Numbered from the stretch's first letter, positions 9,147-16,832 are shown. The stretch is DNA of 39,445 nucleotides from Syntrophomonadaceae bacterium (GCA_018432955.1 JAHDSE010000117.1:1-39445), one strand, 5' to 3'. Notes: a model not told the origin generated them from the letters alone. A program made the numbers and translations.

Positions 9147-9716
9147 TTGGATATAAGCGGATTGCCTACACAAACGGTACCCTGGCTTACAGGGGAAGAT
9201 AATTCCAAGAGTACTGATACCGGGAAAGACAATAACATGCTTGGCAAGGATGCTTTTCTGGAATTACTGATTACCCAGCTACAATATCAAGACCCGATGT
9301 CTCCAATGGATGACAAGGAATTTATTGCCCAGATGGCCAGCTTCAGTTCTCTTGAACAAATGCAGAATCTCAATACCGGTTTTCAGGACTTGTCAGCCAA
9401 TATAGTTGATAATCTGGTTCCCAGTATGATGCTGCAGCAGTCCGGAAACATGATCGGCCGGGAAGTAAGCTATATGAAAACTATCAGTGGTGAAGAAGGG
9501 GAAAGCGTAGAAGTCGTTAAAGGACAGGTAGAATCAGTGATTATCAAGGAAGGAACCCCATATTATGTTGTAGACGGGCAGGAAATCAGTATTAATAAAA
9601 TGATTGGAATCGGCGAGCAAAATAATTTTCAAAACCAGGTCTTGCTGGATATTCTTTATAGACTTGAACAAATGAGTAATTCTTTGAATTCAGGAACAGG
9701 TGATATGGATGAATAA
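9147..9716 (+). CDS. flgD: Flagellar hook capping protein FlgD
   Basis: FlgD is the hook scaffold/cap needed for hook subunit polymerization. The conserved N-terminal region, GKDAFLELLITQLQYQDPMS followed by PMDDKEFIAQMASFSSLEQM, is unmistakable. The remaining part is short, so the protein is about 189 residues and may lack the larger C-terminal tudor/Fn3-like domains of enteric FlgD, as in other Firmicutes. GTG 9138 is in frame but lies within the ribosome binding site AGGAGGTG (9133-9140), so TTG 9147, six bases further, is the better start. The end overlaps the next gene by eight bases. Confidence 0.94.
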   Translation: MDISGLPTQTVPWLTGEDNSKSTDTGKDNNMLGKDAFLELLITQLQYQDPMSPMDDKEFIAQMASFSSLEQMQNLNTGFQDLSANIVDNLVPSMMLQQSGNMIGREVSYMKTISGEEGESVEVVKGQVESVIIKEGTPYYVVDGQEISINKMIGIGEQNNFQNQVLLDILYRLEQMSNSLNSGTGDMDE

Positions 9717-10092
9717 TAGAATATTTTTTCCGCAACAGGCTGTTCAAGTTCCCATTCCCGCCAAGGGAACTCAAAGTCAGAAACCTTTCCGGGGAGATAA
9801 TGAGGGCTTTGGCAAGATACTCGAACAGAACCTGAACAAGGGCCTCAAGTTTTCCAGGCATGCCCGGGAAAGGTTGGAAGCAAGAAATATTCGCCTGACC
9901 GCAGATAAGCTTGACAGATTGGAAGACGCGGTAGGCAAGGCGCGGGCCAAAGGTGCCAGAGATTCTCTGGTTCTTATGGATGATCTGGCTCTGGTGGTCA
10001 GTATCAAAAATAATACTGTGGTTACTGCCGTAGACGGACATAGCATTAAAGAAAATGTCTTTACCAATATTGACAGTGCAGTGTTAATTTAG
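9709..10092 (+). CDS. Small flagellar operon protein (TIGR02530-like)
   Basis: A protein of about 127 residues. The core, LKFSRHARERLEARNIRLTA, is followed by DSLVLMDDLALVVSIKNNTV and TAVDGHSIKENVFTNIDSAVLI. This resembles the family of uncharacterised flagellar-operon proteins found between flgD and flgE in many Firmicutes (TIGR02530). Its molecular role is not established; position suggests a part in hook assembly or its timing. GTG 9700 is in frame, but ATG 9709 is better placed relative to AGGTG at 9698-9702. It overlaps the end of flgD by eight bases. Confidence 0.82.
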   Translation: MNNRIFFPQQAVQVPIPAKGTQSQKPFRGDNEGFGKILEQNLNKGLKFSRHARERLEARNIRLTADKLDRLEDAVGKARAKGARDSLVLMDDLALVVSIKNNTVVTAVDGHSIKENVFTNIDSAVLI

Positions 10093-10137
10093 GGCTGGAC
10101 CTCCTGAAGGAAGCCCTGAGTGCGGAACGAATGAAGC
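10090..10137 (+). other. Two small stem-loops between the TIGR02530-like gene and flgE
   Basis: An imperfect hairpin pairs AGGGCT (about 10090-10095) with AGCCCT (10111-10116), with an inner TCC/GGA pair. A second pairs GAGTGC with GCGCTC over a 12-base loop. Neither is followed by a T-run, so they look more like intercistronic mRNA structures or decayed palindromic repeats than terminators. An AGGAGG ribosome binding site for flgE follows at 10172-10177. Confidence 0.35.
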
Positions 10138-10188
10138 GCTCGAATTTAAAAAAAGTATTTATCAAAAATAAAGGAGGTTATGCAGAAT

Positions 10189-11601
10189 ATGATGCGTTCA
10201 ATGTATTCTGGTGTTTCAGGTTTAAAAAACCATCAGACCAGAATGGATGTTATCGGTAATAATATTGCCAATGTTAATACCAACGGGTATAAAAAAAGCA
10301 GAGTAGTCTTTCAGGATACTCTGTACCAGCAGATCAGAGGTGCTTCCCGTCCTGTTGAAGGAATCAGGGGAGGGACCAATGCCATGGGTGTCGGTTTGGG
10401 AATGAGTGTGAGCAGTATTGACCAGATTCATACCCCGACAGCCACCACCTCGACCAATAAACTAACTGATATGGCCATAAATGGCAACGGTTATTTCATA
10501 TTAAAGAATGGAGAAGAGGAATATTTTTCCCGGGCAGGGGCTTTTGAATTTGATATAGACGGTAATCTGATAAGTACTTCCAATGGGTATCTGGTGCAGG
10601 GATGGAATACAGAGAAGGTGACTGATCCAGATACGGGAGATTGGGTAATAGATACAGGAGTAGACAAGATCCGCTCAGTTTCCATAAAAGACTTTGCTTA
10701 TATTGAACCAAAAGAAACTACTGAAATGTATCTTTCCGGAAATCTTGATTGTTCCGAGCAGGTTTTTACTCCCCCGGCTGTTGACCTAGAAATTATCAGT
10801 AACTGGACAAATGTAGTGTCTTTTACCAAGGATGTCTATGATACTGAAGGAACCAAAGTCCCGGTGAATATTATGCTGGGAAAGACTGCAGAAGATGACT
10901 GGACAGCATACTGGTATGTATATGATTATGATGCAGAAGGTAATGTAAGGAAGGACGGTAGCGGGAACCCTATTATACTTAATACTGGGGGTGTACCCGA
11001 ACTTATTCAGTTTGGTGCTGGTGACTTACCGGCTTTTGGGCCTGATGGACAGTTCCCTGCGGGGGTACTGGATGCTGACGGAGAATTATGGTCTGATGAC
11101 ATAACTATTCCAGCTGATGATGATAATGGTGCTCCTGCAGTTGTATTTCGCAAAGCCATAACTTTTAATATTGACTTTTCCAAACTAACCCAGTATAATG
11201 CGGAATCTTCTGCCTGGGCTGAAAGACAGGATGGCTATGCTTATGGTGATTTGACCAGCTATACTGTAACTACTGACGGAACCGTAGTGGGTATTTTCGA
11301 TAATGGTGAAGCCAGATCTCTGTGCAGGGTAGCCCTGGCCAAGTTCCAGAATTCCGGAGGTCTGGTGCAGACAGGCAGTACCCTGTTTATAAAATCCAAT
11401 AACTCGGGAGATCCGCAAAAAGGTGCTCCAGGTATCAATGGGCTGGGAACGATAATTCCCAGTAATCTGGAAATGTCAAATGTTGACCTGTCGGAGGAAT
11501 TTACTGATATGATAGTAACCCAGAGGGGATTTCAATCCAATTCACGTATTATTACGACATCTGATGAGATGATACAGGAATTGGTTAATCTCAAGAGATA
11601 G
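10189..11601 (+). CDS. flgE: Flagellar hook protein FlgE
   Basis: Hook subunit that forms the flexible joint between rod and filament. The N-terminus MMRSMYSGVSGLKNHQTRMD, then VIGNNIANVNTNGYKKSRVV, is the canonical rod/hook axial motif. The C-terminus (SNVDLSEEFTDMIVTQRGFQ SNSRII) is the matching D0 helix. The central part, about 90-400, holds the variable outer domains. At about 470 residues it is much longer than the roughly 264-residue Bacillus hook protein and closer to enteric FlgE. ATG 10180 is in frame but only two bases from the AGGAGG; ATG 10189 gives a normal N-terminus. A second hook/rod gene (flgF or flgG) is not present here. Confidence 0.93.
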   Translation: MMRSMYSGVSGLKNHQTRMDVIGNNIANVNTNGYKKSRVVFQDTLYQQIRGASRPVEGIRGGTNAMGVGLGMSVSSIDQIHTPTATTSTNKLTDMAINGNGYFILKNGEEEYFSRAGAFEFDIDGNLISTSNGYLVQGWNTEKVTDPDTGDWVIDTGVDKIRSVSIKDFAYIEPKETTEMYLSGNLDCSEQVFTPPAVDLEIISNWTNVVSFTKDVYDTEGTKVPVNIMLGKTAEDDWTAYWYVYDYDAEGNVRKDGSGNPIILNTGGVPELIQFGAGDLPAFGPDGQFPAGVLDADGELWSDDITIPADDDNGAPAVVFRKAITFNIDFSKLTQYNAESSAWAERQDGYAYGDLTSYTVTTDGTVVGIFDNGEARSLCRVALAKFQNSGGLVQTGSTLFIKSNNSGDPQKGAPGINGLGTIIPSNLEMSNVDLSEEFTDMIVTQRGFQSNSRIITTSDEMIQELVNLKR

Positions 11602-11608
11602 TTTAGGA

Positions 11609-11639
11609 CTCTTTCCAGGGGCTGAAGCCCCTGGAAGAG
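11609..11639 (+). other. Strong intercistronic hairpin between flgE and flbD
   Basis: A near-perfect stem pairs CTCTT and CCAGGGGCT on the left with AGCCCCTGG and AAGAG on the right, 14 base pairs with a single bulged T at about 11614 and a very short TGAA-type loop. It begins eight bases after the flgE stop. No T-run follows; the next bases lead straight to the flbD ribosome binding site. It is therefore unlikely to be a full intrinsic terminator. Stabilisation of the upstream mRNA or partial attenuation is an inference. Confidence 0.7.
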
Positions 11640-11659
11640 CTTAATACAGAGGTGAGTTA

Positions 11660-11854
11660 ATGATCTACCTTACCCGTTTAAATGGTCAGAAAATAATGAT
11701 AAATATAGATTTGTTGGAATTCGTTGAGGAAACACCGGATACGCTTATAACCCTTACCACCGGGAAAAAATTTCTGGTGAAAGAAAGCAGTCAGCAAATT
11801 CGGGATGAAATTATCCGGTTCAAGAGAACTGCCAACATTAAATTAAAAAAATAG
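11660..11854 (+). CDS. flbD: FlbD/SwrD family small flagellar protein
   Basis: A 64-residue protein beginning MIYLTRLNGQKIMINIDLLE, with the TLITLTTGKKFLVKES segment. This is the compact FlbD family, called SwrD in Bacillus subtilis, where it raises motor power for swarming. It is not the FlbD transcription regulator of Caulobacter. The C-terminus is lysine-rich. ATG start at 11660 with GAGGTGAG upstream. It stands between flgE and fliL as in other Firmicutes. Confidence 0.9.
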   Translation: MIYLTRLNGQKIMINIDLLEFVEETPDTLITLTTGKKFLVKESSQQIRDEIIRFKRTANIKLKK

Positions 11855-11875
11855 CTTTGACAGGAGGGGTAAGTT

Positions 11876-12349
11876 TTGGCGGATGAGAATAATGCTGAAG
11901 TGGTAGAGAAAAGGGGTTTTGATTTTAAAATAGTATTGATAGGGATCTTGATATTCCTGGTCGCTATGGGTGCTTCTTATTTATTGATGAGGAGTCTGAT
12001 GGCACCATTAATCCCCAAAGAGGAAAATGGAGAGCAGATGCTTACCGGCAACCTGGTGGAGATAGGCGAGTTCATGACCAATATTAATGATGTAGCAGGA
12101 ACCAGGTATTTAAAAGTCGAAGTCACCCTTGAAGTGGCAGCAGACAACAAAGAAGCCCAGGAAGCTATTACTCATTATATGCCAGTGATCAGGGATGGAA
12201 TCCTGACAATGTTATCTTCAAAAACAGTAGCTGACCTGGATGTAAGGAACCGGAATAATTTAAAATCAGAGATAATAAACGACTTGAATGCAAAGATTGG
12301 TTCAGGACTTATAAAAAACATTTATTTTACTAGTTTTGTTATGCAGTAA
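11876..12349 (+). CDS. fliL: Flagellar basal body-associated protein FliL
   Basis: FliL is a single-pass membrane protein that surrounds or supports the stator in the motor. The product has 157 residues with a short cytoplasmic N-terminus and a membrane helix at about 18-40 (IVLIGILIFLVAMGASYLLM). The extracytoplasmic FliL domain contains TRYLKVEVTLEVAADNKEAQ and ends LIKNIYFTSFVMQ, the usual end of the family. TTG start at 11876, six bases after AGGAGGGG (11862-11869). Confidence 0.95.
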   Translation: MADENNAEVVEKRGFDFKIVLIGILIFLVAMGASYLLMRSLMAPLIPKEENGEQMLTGNLVEIGEFMTNINDVAGTRYLKVEVTLEVAADNKEAQEAITHYMPVIRDGILTMLSSKTVADLDVRNRNNLKSEIINDLNAKIGSGLIKNIYFTSFVMQ

Positions 12350-12359
12350 GATGGATGAA

Positions 12360-12387
12360 ATTATAACCTGAAAAGGGGGGTTATAAT
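12360..12387 (+). promoter_or_regulatory. Perfect inverted repeat enclosing the fliM ribosome binding site
   Basis: ATTATAACC at 12360-12368 and GGTTATAAT at 12379-12387 are exact reverse complements, nine base pairs, separated by TGAAAAGGGG. The right arm contains the fliM start codon (12386), and the G6 ribosome binding site (12375-12380) lies in the loop and arm. As RNA this hairpin would cover the start codon; as DNA it is a possible operator half-site pair. Either function is inferred. Confidence 0.6.
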
Positions 12388-13378
12388 GAGTGAGGTATTA
12401 TCCCAGAACGAAATAGATGCGCTTCTGTCTGCTTTGAGCGATGGTTCAGTCAATGCAGAGGAGTTAAGAGAAGAAGAGATTAAAAACAAGGTGAAAATCT
12501 ACGATTTTCGTCGCCCCAATAAGTTCTCCAAAGACCAGATTCATACCTTACAGGTTATATATGAAAACTATGCTCGCACTCTAGGTACTTACCTGTCCGC
12601 GCAGCTTCGTTTACCTGTTCAATTGGAACTGCTTTCAGTGGAGCAATTGACTTATGAGGAATTTATCAGATCCATACCCAATCCCACTATTTTAAATATT
12701 TTTTCTCTTTATCCACTGGATGGCAGCGCTATTCTGGAAATCAACCCCAACCTGGGCTTTGCTTTTTTGGACCGGCTATTGGGGGGGCCAGGCCTATCTC
12801 CGGTTAAAACAAGAGGGCTTACTGAAATAGAACAGACCATTATTGAAAAAATTGTTCAGCGCATGCTGGATTATCTCCAGGAACCATGGGGGAGCATCAT
12901 CGAAATAGATCCTTCACTGGACAGGGTGGAGACCAATCCACAGTTTACTCAACTGGTTTCGCCTTCCGAGATAATGATGATAGTATCGCTTGAAGCACAG
13001 ATGGGTGAAGTGATAGGAATGTTTAATATTTGCATGCCATATTTGCTTCTTGAACCTATCCTTGACAAACTCAGTGTTCATTATTACTATTCATCTTCAA
13101 GCCCTGAGAAATCGGCTGATAATATAAATACAATCAAAACCCGATTGGAGAATACTTATGTTCCTGTAAGAGCTATTTTGGGCAGAACAGTTATTACGGT
13201 AAAAGATCTTCTGGAGGTTTCCTCAGGTGATGTAATTCCCCTGGACAGGAATGTTAATGAGGAACTCGAGGTGGTTATTGGACACAGAACCAAATTTATT
13301 GGCAAGCCGGGGATTTTTGGAAATAAATTTTCCATTCAGATTTCCCAGGTGATAGAGGAGGGAAATGAGAATGAATGA
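12386..13378 (+). CDS. fliM: Flagellar motor switch protein FliM
   Basis: FliM is the C-ring component that binds phosphorylated CheY and connects FliG to FliN/FliY. The N-terminal CheY-P binding peptide LSQNEIDALLSAL is at residues 5-17. The CheC-like middle domain follows (about 40-230), and the C-terminal SpoA domain contains VPVRAILGRTVITVKDLLEV and GDVIPLDRNVNEELEVVIG. At 330 residues it has family length. ATG at 12386 is set within a perfect inverted repeat. The 3' end overlaps fliY. Confidence 0.97.
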   Translation: MSEVLSQNEIDALLSALSDGSVNAEELREEEIKNKVKIYDFRRPNKFSKDQIHTLQVIYENYARTLGTYLSAQLRLPVQLELLSVEQLTYEEFIRSIPNPTILNIFSLYPLDGSAILEINPNLGFAFLDRLLGGPGLSPVKTRGLTEIEQTIIEKIVQRMLDYLQEPWGSIIEIDPSLDRVETNPQFTQLVSPSEIMMIVSLEAQMGEVIGMFNICMPYLLLEPILDKLSVHYYYSSSSPEKSADNINTIKTRLENTYVPVRAILGRTVITVKDLLEVSSGDVIPLDRNVNEELEVVIGHRTKFIGKPGIFGNKFSIQISQVIEEGNENE

Positions 13379-14561
13379 TGGAATCTTGTCCCAGGAAGAA
13401 ATAGATGCCTTATTATCAGCTGGAAATGATTCGTCTTCTTCAGACATGGAGTTTTCAGAGCAGTCATCTGCAGTTAGTGATCTTGAGATCAGCAGTGCTG
13501 AGAAGGACACCATGGGAGAAGTCGGCAATATAAGCATGGGTACTGCAGCAACTACCCTGTCTACTTTATTAAACAAAAAAGTTTCAATTACTACTCCTGA
13601 TGTCTCTACAACGAGTGCTCAGGAGCTGCAAAGTGAATATCCCTTGCCTTATCTGATTGTTGAAGTAGATTATACAGAAGGTTTATCCGGCACAAATATT
13701 TTGATTATTAAGGAAGAAGATGCCAGTGTCATTGCTGATTTGATGATGGGAGGGGAAGGAAAAGTCGAGGATGCAAGCCTCAGCGAGCTAGGAATGAGTG
13801 CTGTAGGAGAGGCCATGAACCAGATGATGGGTTCTGCTACTACCAGTTTGTCCTCGATGTTTAACAGACGTATCGACATTGCTCCTCCAAAACTGCAGAT
13901 GGTGGATTTGGGAAAAGAAGCCCTGGATGTACCGGGTGCAGAAGACATGCTGGTTCAAATCAAGTTTAAAATGGAGATAGAAAACCTTGTTGACAGCGAA
14001 ATAATGCAGATTATTCCTTATGAAGCGGTAAAAAGTATGATGAATACGCTTTTAGGTGAAATCACTGAAGAACAGCCTGTGACTGCAGAAGTTCCTCCAA
14101 GCAGTACACCAACGAGTACTCCGGTTCAGCCGCCTTTTATGAGCCAGCCGGTGGAACCGCAGCAGCAGCCTGTATCGTCTCAAGATATGAATAATAGAGA
14201 GCTTTATGCTGATAGTAGTTCAAATATCAGGAAAGATCAACAATTTGCTGTTCAACCGGCACAGTTTACCCCATTGCGGGAGAGTGAACTGGAACATCCC
14301 CCGCAGAATATTTCCCTTATTATGGATGTGCCCCTGGATGTTACTGTGGAACTGGGGAAGACCCGCAAGACCATAAAAGATATTCTGGAATTACATCAAG
14401 GGTCTATAATCCAACTGGATAAACTTGCCGGTGAGCCCGTTGACTTGCTGGTAAACGGTAAATTGATTGCCAGGGGCGAAGTGGTTGTTATTGATGAAAA
14501 CTATGGTATCAGAATTACCGCAATTATTAGTCCAATGGACAGGATGAGCAGACTACAATAA
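13371..14561 (+). CDS. fliY: Flagellar motor switch phosphatase FliY
   Basis: FliY replaces FliN in many Firmicutes: it is a switch component and a CheY-P phosphatase. The protein is about 396 residues. An N-terminal CheY-binding peptide, LSQEEIDALLSAG, is near residues 7-19. A CheC-type domain follows with two E-x2-N active-site motifs (about E50/N53 in GEVGNISMGT and E147/N150 in GEAMNQMMGS). A proline/glutamine-rich linker covers about 225-290. The C-terminal FliN-like SpoA domain has VTVELGKTRKTIKDILELHQ. Both active sites look intact. ATG 13365 is too close to the GAGGAGGGA site, so ATG 13371 is preferred; this overlaps fliM by eight bases. Confidence 0.95.
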   Translation: MNDGILSQEEIDALLSAGNDSSSSDMEFSEQSSAVSDLEISSAEKDTMGEVGNISMGTAATTLSTLLNKKVSITTPDVSTTSAQELQSEYPLPYLIVEVDYTEGLSGTNILIIKEEDASVIADLMMGGEGKVEDASLSELGMSAVGEAMNQMMGSATTSLSSMFNRRIDIAPPKLQMVDLGKEALDVPGAEDMLVQIKFKMEIENLVDSEIMQIIPYEAVKSMMNTLLGEITEEQPVTAEVPPSSTPTSTPVQPPFMSQPVEPQQQPVSSQDMNNRELYADSSSNIRKDQQFAVQPAQFTPLRESELEHPPQNISLIMDVPLDVTVELGKTRKTIKDILELHQGSIIQLDKLAGEPVDLLVNGKLIARGEVVVIDENYGIRITAIISPMDRMSRLQ

Positions 14562-14579
14562 TCATTAGGGGGATTGATG

Positions 14580-14942
14580 ATGGGAAAAAGGATTCTGATA
14601 GTAGATGATGCTGCTTTTATGAGGATGATGCTGAAGGATATTCTTAGTAAAAATGGTTATGAAGTGGTAGGAGAAGCCGAAAATGGTATACAGGCGGTGG
14701 AAAAGTTCAAAGAGGTTACCCCTGATCTGGTTACCATGGATATTACTATGCCGGAAATGGATGGGATTGCGGCGGTAAAAGAAATAAAAAGCATTGATAT
14801 GGCCGCCTGTATTATTATGTGCAGTGCTATGGGACAACAGGCCATGGTTATCGATGCTATACAAGCAGGAGCCAAGGATTTTATTGTAAAACCTTTTCAG
14901 CCGGAAAGGGTGATAGAGGCCGTTAGCAAAGCATTATCATAA
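14580..14942 (+). CDS. cheY: Chemotaxis response regulator CheY
   Basis: Single-domain response regulator whose phosphorylated form binds the FliM/FliY switch. The 120-residue receiver domain has acidic D9-D10, phosphoacceptor D54 (TMDITMPEMDG), conserved S near 84 (MCSAMGQQ) and K near 104 (FIVKPF). No output domain follows. TTG 14574 and ATG 14577 are in frame, but ATG 14580 is best spaced from AGGGGGA (14567-14573). The position after fliY and before fliO is the Bacillus order and supports CheY over a generic receiver. Confidence 0.93.
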   Translation: MGKRILIVDDAAFMRMMLKDILSKNGYEVVGEAENGIQAVEKFKEVTPDLVTMDITMPEMDGIAAVKEIKSIDMAACIIMCSAMGQQAMVIDAIQAGAKDFIVKPFQPERVIEAVSKALS

Positions 14943-14959
14943 TTGATGGAAGTGACAGT

Positions 14960-15595
14960 ATGATATCATCCTTGAGGAGAAAATGCCTGCTCATAGTATT
15001 AATTGCAGTATTATTGATGCAGGTTTTTACCTTGGCAAGTTTGGCCGCCGAGTTTGAAGAATTTAATAAGGTTATGGATGAACAGGAACAAAAACCGGAA
15101 GAGAGCCATAATCTCTGGTTGGATCTGCTGAAGCTTGTACTGATATTAGGGCTTATTGTGGGTGCGACCTGGTCGCTCGTAAAAGTTTTCAGCAAGCAAC
15201 TGGGGAAGAAAATGCAGGGAACATGGTTGCAGGTGGTTGACGAGGTAGCCCTGGGTCAAAACCGGGGGATAGTCTTATGTGAAATTGGTGAAAAATTATA
15301 TGCCCTGGGAGTCACCGACCATAATATTTCTTTTCTTTTTGAGGTTGACAATAGTGGCTTGCTCGAGGAGATAAGTCAAAACGAGCTGCTAATGGAAAAA
15401 GATGCTTCAACTAAGCAGGAGATGAGAGACAAAATTTCTCTTTTATTGAAAAAATTGAAACCCTCAAAACCGGAGCGAAAGGATTTTCGCTTTATTATGG
15501 AAGAACAGGTGCAAAGATTACAGGATATTTCACATAAGAGTATGGAAGACAATAAAGCGGGCAGGAGAAGAAATGGTGATGATGATCAAGCATAA
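14960..15595 (+). CDS. fliO: Flagellar biosynthetic protein FliO (FliZ-like)
   Basis: FliO helps assemble the FliP-containing export gate. The product has 211 residues: an N-terminal signal peptide or membrane helix at about 7-30, a second membrane helix at about 53-76 (LDLLKLVLILGLIVGATWSL), and the FliO domain. The domain includes QGTWLQVVDEVALGQNRGIV and LCEIGEKLYALGVTDHNISF. This matches the longer Gram-positive FliO (FliZ of Bacillus) with a charged cytoplasmic tail. ATG start at 14960 with GGAAGTGA upstream. It overlaps fliP by 23 bases. Confidence 0.9.
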   Translation: MISSLRRKCLLIVLIAVLLMQVFTLASLAAEFEEFNKVMDEQEQKPEESHNLWLDLLKLVLILGLIVGATWSLVKVFSKQLGKKMQGTWLQVVDEVALGQNRGIVLCEIGEKLYALGVTDHNISFLFEVDNSGLLEEISQNELLMEKDASTKQEMRDKISLLLKKLKPSKPERKDFRFIMEEQVQRLQDISHKSMEDNKAGRRRNGDDDQA

Positions 15596-16361
15596 ATTAT
15601 CTCTCCATTGTTGGGGTGTATTAATTTTTCTTATTGTATTTCTGCTTATTTTTAGCCAGCCGGTTTTGGCCGAACCGTTGCAGATACCTGATATTAATCT
15701 TCAGATAGGCGGATCAGATACTCCAGATGCAGGGGATTTGTCAACAGTCCTGCAACTGGTGATATTACTGACAGTCCTGACCCTGGCTCCGGCGATACTT
15801 ATTTTACTTACTTCTTTTACCCGTATCATTGTGGTCCTGGCCTTTATCAGGACTTCTCTGGCAACCCAGCAGATGCCGCCAAACCAATTATTAATAGGTT
15901 TGGCTTTATTTCTTACATTTTTTGTCATGGCCCCAACCTTTCAGCAAGTTAATGCCAATGCTATACAGCCTTATCTGGAAGGAGAAATCGTTCAGGAAGA
16001 AGCCTTTGAACAGGCTATGGAACCTATGCGTAATTTTATGTTCAAACAGACCAGGGAAAAGGATTTGGCCCTTTTTGTTAAGATGGCAGAAGTGGAAAGG
16101 CCGCATAATTTCGATGATATACCCAATTATGTCCTTATACCTTCGTTTGTAATCAGTGAACTGAAAACGGCTTTTCAGATAGGTTTTGTTATTTTTGTTC
16201 CTTTCCTGGTTATTGATATGGTGGTAGCCAGTGCCTTAATGTCAATGGGGATGATGATGTTGCCTCCCATGATGATTTCCTTGCCATTTAAAATTTTATT
16301 GTTTGTTCTGGTAGATGGCTGGAACCTGCTCATACAATCATTGATATTAAGCTTTCATTAG
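15573..16361 (+). CDS. fliP: Flagellar type III export gate protein FliP
   Basis: FliP is the main subunit of the export gate ring formed with FliQ and FliR. It has 262 residues, a cleavable-type signal peptide at about 8-30 and four predicted membrane segments. Family motifs seen are LLTSFTRIIVVLAFIRTSLA and QMPPNQLLIGLALFLTFFVM, then VIDMVVASALMSMGMMMLPP. The start may be ATG 15573, GTG 15576 or ATG 15579; AGGAGA at 15563-15568 fits the later two slightly better. The gene is followed by a 184-base non-coding gap before fliQ, unusual because most neighbours overlap. Confidence 0.96.
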   Translation: MVMMIKHKLSLHCWGVLIFLIVFLLIFSQPVLAEPLQIPDINLQIGGSDTPDAGDLSTVLQLVILLTVLTLAPAILILLTSFTRIIVVLAFIRTSLATQQMPPNQLLIGLALFLTFFVMAPTFQQVNANAIQPYLEGEIVQEEAFEQAMEPMRNFMFKQTREKDLALFVKMAEVERPHNFDDIPNYVLIPSFVISELKTAFQIGFVIFVPFLVIDMVVASALMSMGMMMLPPMMISLPFKILLFVLVDGWNLLIQSLILSFH

Positions 16362-16510
16362 CTTTAATAATTTTAAATTTTGAATTATTAATGTTGAATT
16401 TTGGTGAGGAAACTGAGTTTCCTTTATATTATCAAAGCTAATGTGATAGTATCCTGAGTTATACTTGCTTACCTTAATTCAAAATTAACAATTAACCAAT
16501 TAAAAATTCC
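16356..16510. repeat. A+T-rich inverted-repeat element between fliP and fliQ (MITE-like)
   Basis: CATTAGCTTT at 16356-16365, which covers the fliP stop, is the exact reverse complement of AAAGCTAATG at 16434-16443. Inside this pair is a smaller hairpin, AGGAAAC-TGA-GTTTCCT (16407-16423), followed by TTTATATT, which looks like a weak intrinsic terminator. TTTTGAATTATTAATG-type sequence on the left and CAAAATTAACAATTAACC-type sequence on the right are further imperfect inverted ends. It resembles a small non-autonomous palindromic element, but copy number elsewhere is unknown. Confidence 0.45.
16407..16430 (+). terminator. Possible intrinsic terminator after fliP
   Basis: A seven-pair stem AGGAAAC/GTTTCCT with a TGA loop at 16407-16423 is followed by TTATATT. 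The stem is short and the T-tract is interrupted, so read-through into fliQ is likely. If it works, it would lower fliQ-fliR-flhB expression relative to upstream genes. Confidence 0.35.
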
Positions 16511-16525
16511 TTACGAAGTAAAGCA

Positions 16526-16537
16526 GGGGGGGGGGAG
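16526..16537 (+). promoter_or_regulatory. G10 homopolymer in the fliQ ribosome binding site
   Basis: Ten consecutive G bases at 16526-16535 followed by AG form the only purine-rich ribosome binding site before the GTG start at 16546. Long G runs are prone to slippage during replication, which would change ribosome binding site spacing and length. Confidence 0.6.
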
Positions 16538-16545
16538 TAGAAACT

Positions 16546-16818
16546 GTGTACGAAGATATTATACTTGGAGTTGCCAATCAAGCAGTATGGACAGTTCTGA
16601 TGGTTTCAGCACCTATTCTGGGAGCAGCCCTGATTACTGGTTTGCTGATTAGTATTCTGCAGGCTACTACCCAGATTCAAGAAATGACACTGGTTTTCGT
16701 TCCCAAGATAGTTGTTGTGTTTTTGGTTGTGATTGTATTTGGGCCATGGATGTTAGACATTATTACAACTTTTACCTATGATATTTTTGCTTCTATTCCA
16801 CAGATGCTGGCACTATAG
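16546..16818 (+). CDS. fliQ: Flagellar type III export gate protein FliQ
   Basis: FliQ is a small membrane protein of the export gate. It has 90 residues and two membrane helices, at about 14-40 and 50-76. The family segment ALITGLLISILQATTQIQEM is followed by TLVFVPKIVVVFLVVIVFGP. GTG start at 16546 behind a G10-AG ribosome binding site. The stop is 14 bases before fliR. Confidence 0.96.
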   Translation: MYEDIILGVANQAVWTVLMVSAPILGAALITGLLISILQATTQIQEMTLVFVPKIVVVFLVVIVFGPWMLDIITTFTYDIFASIPQMLAL

Positions 16819-16832
16819 AGGGGTAATCAGCA

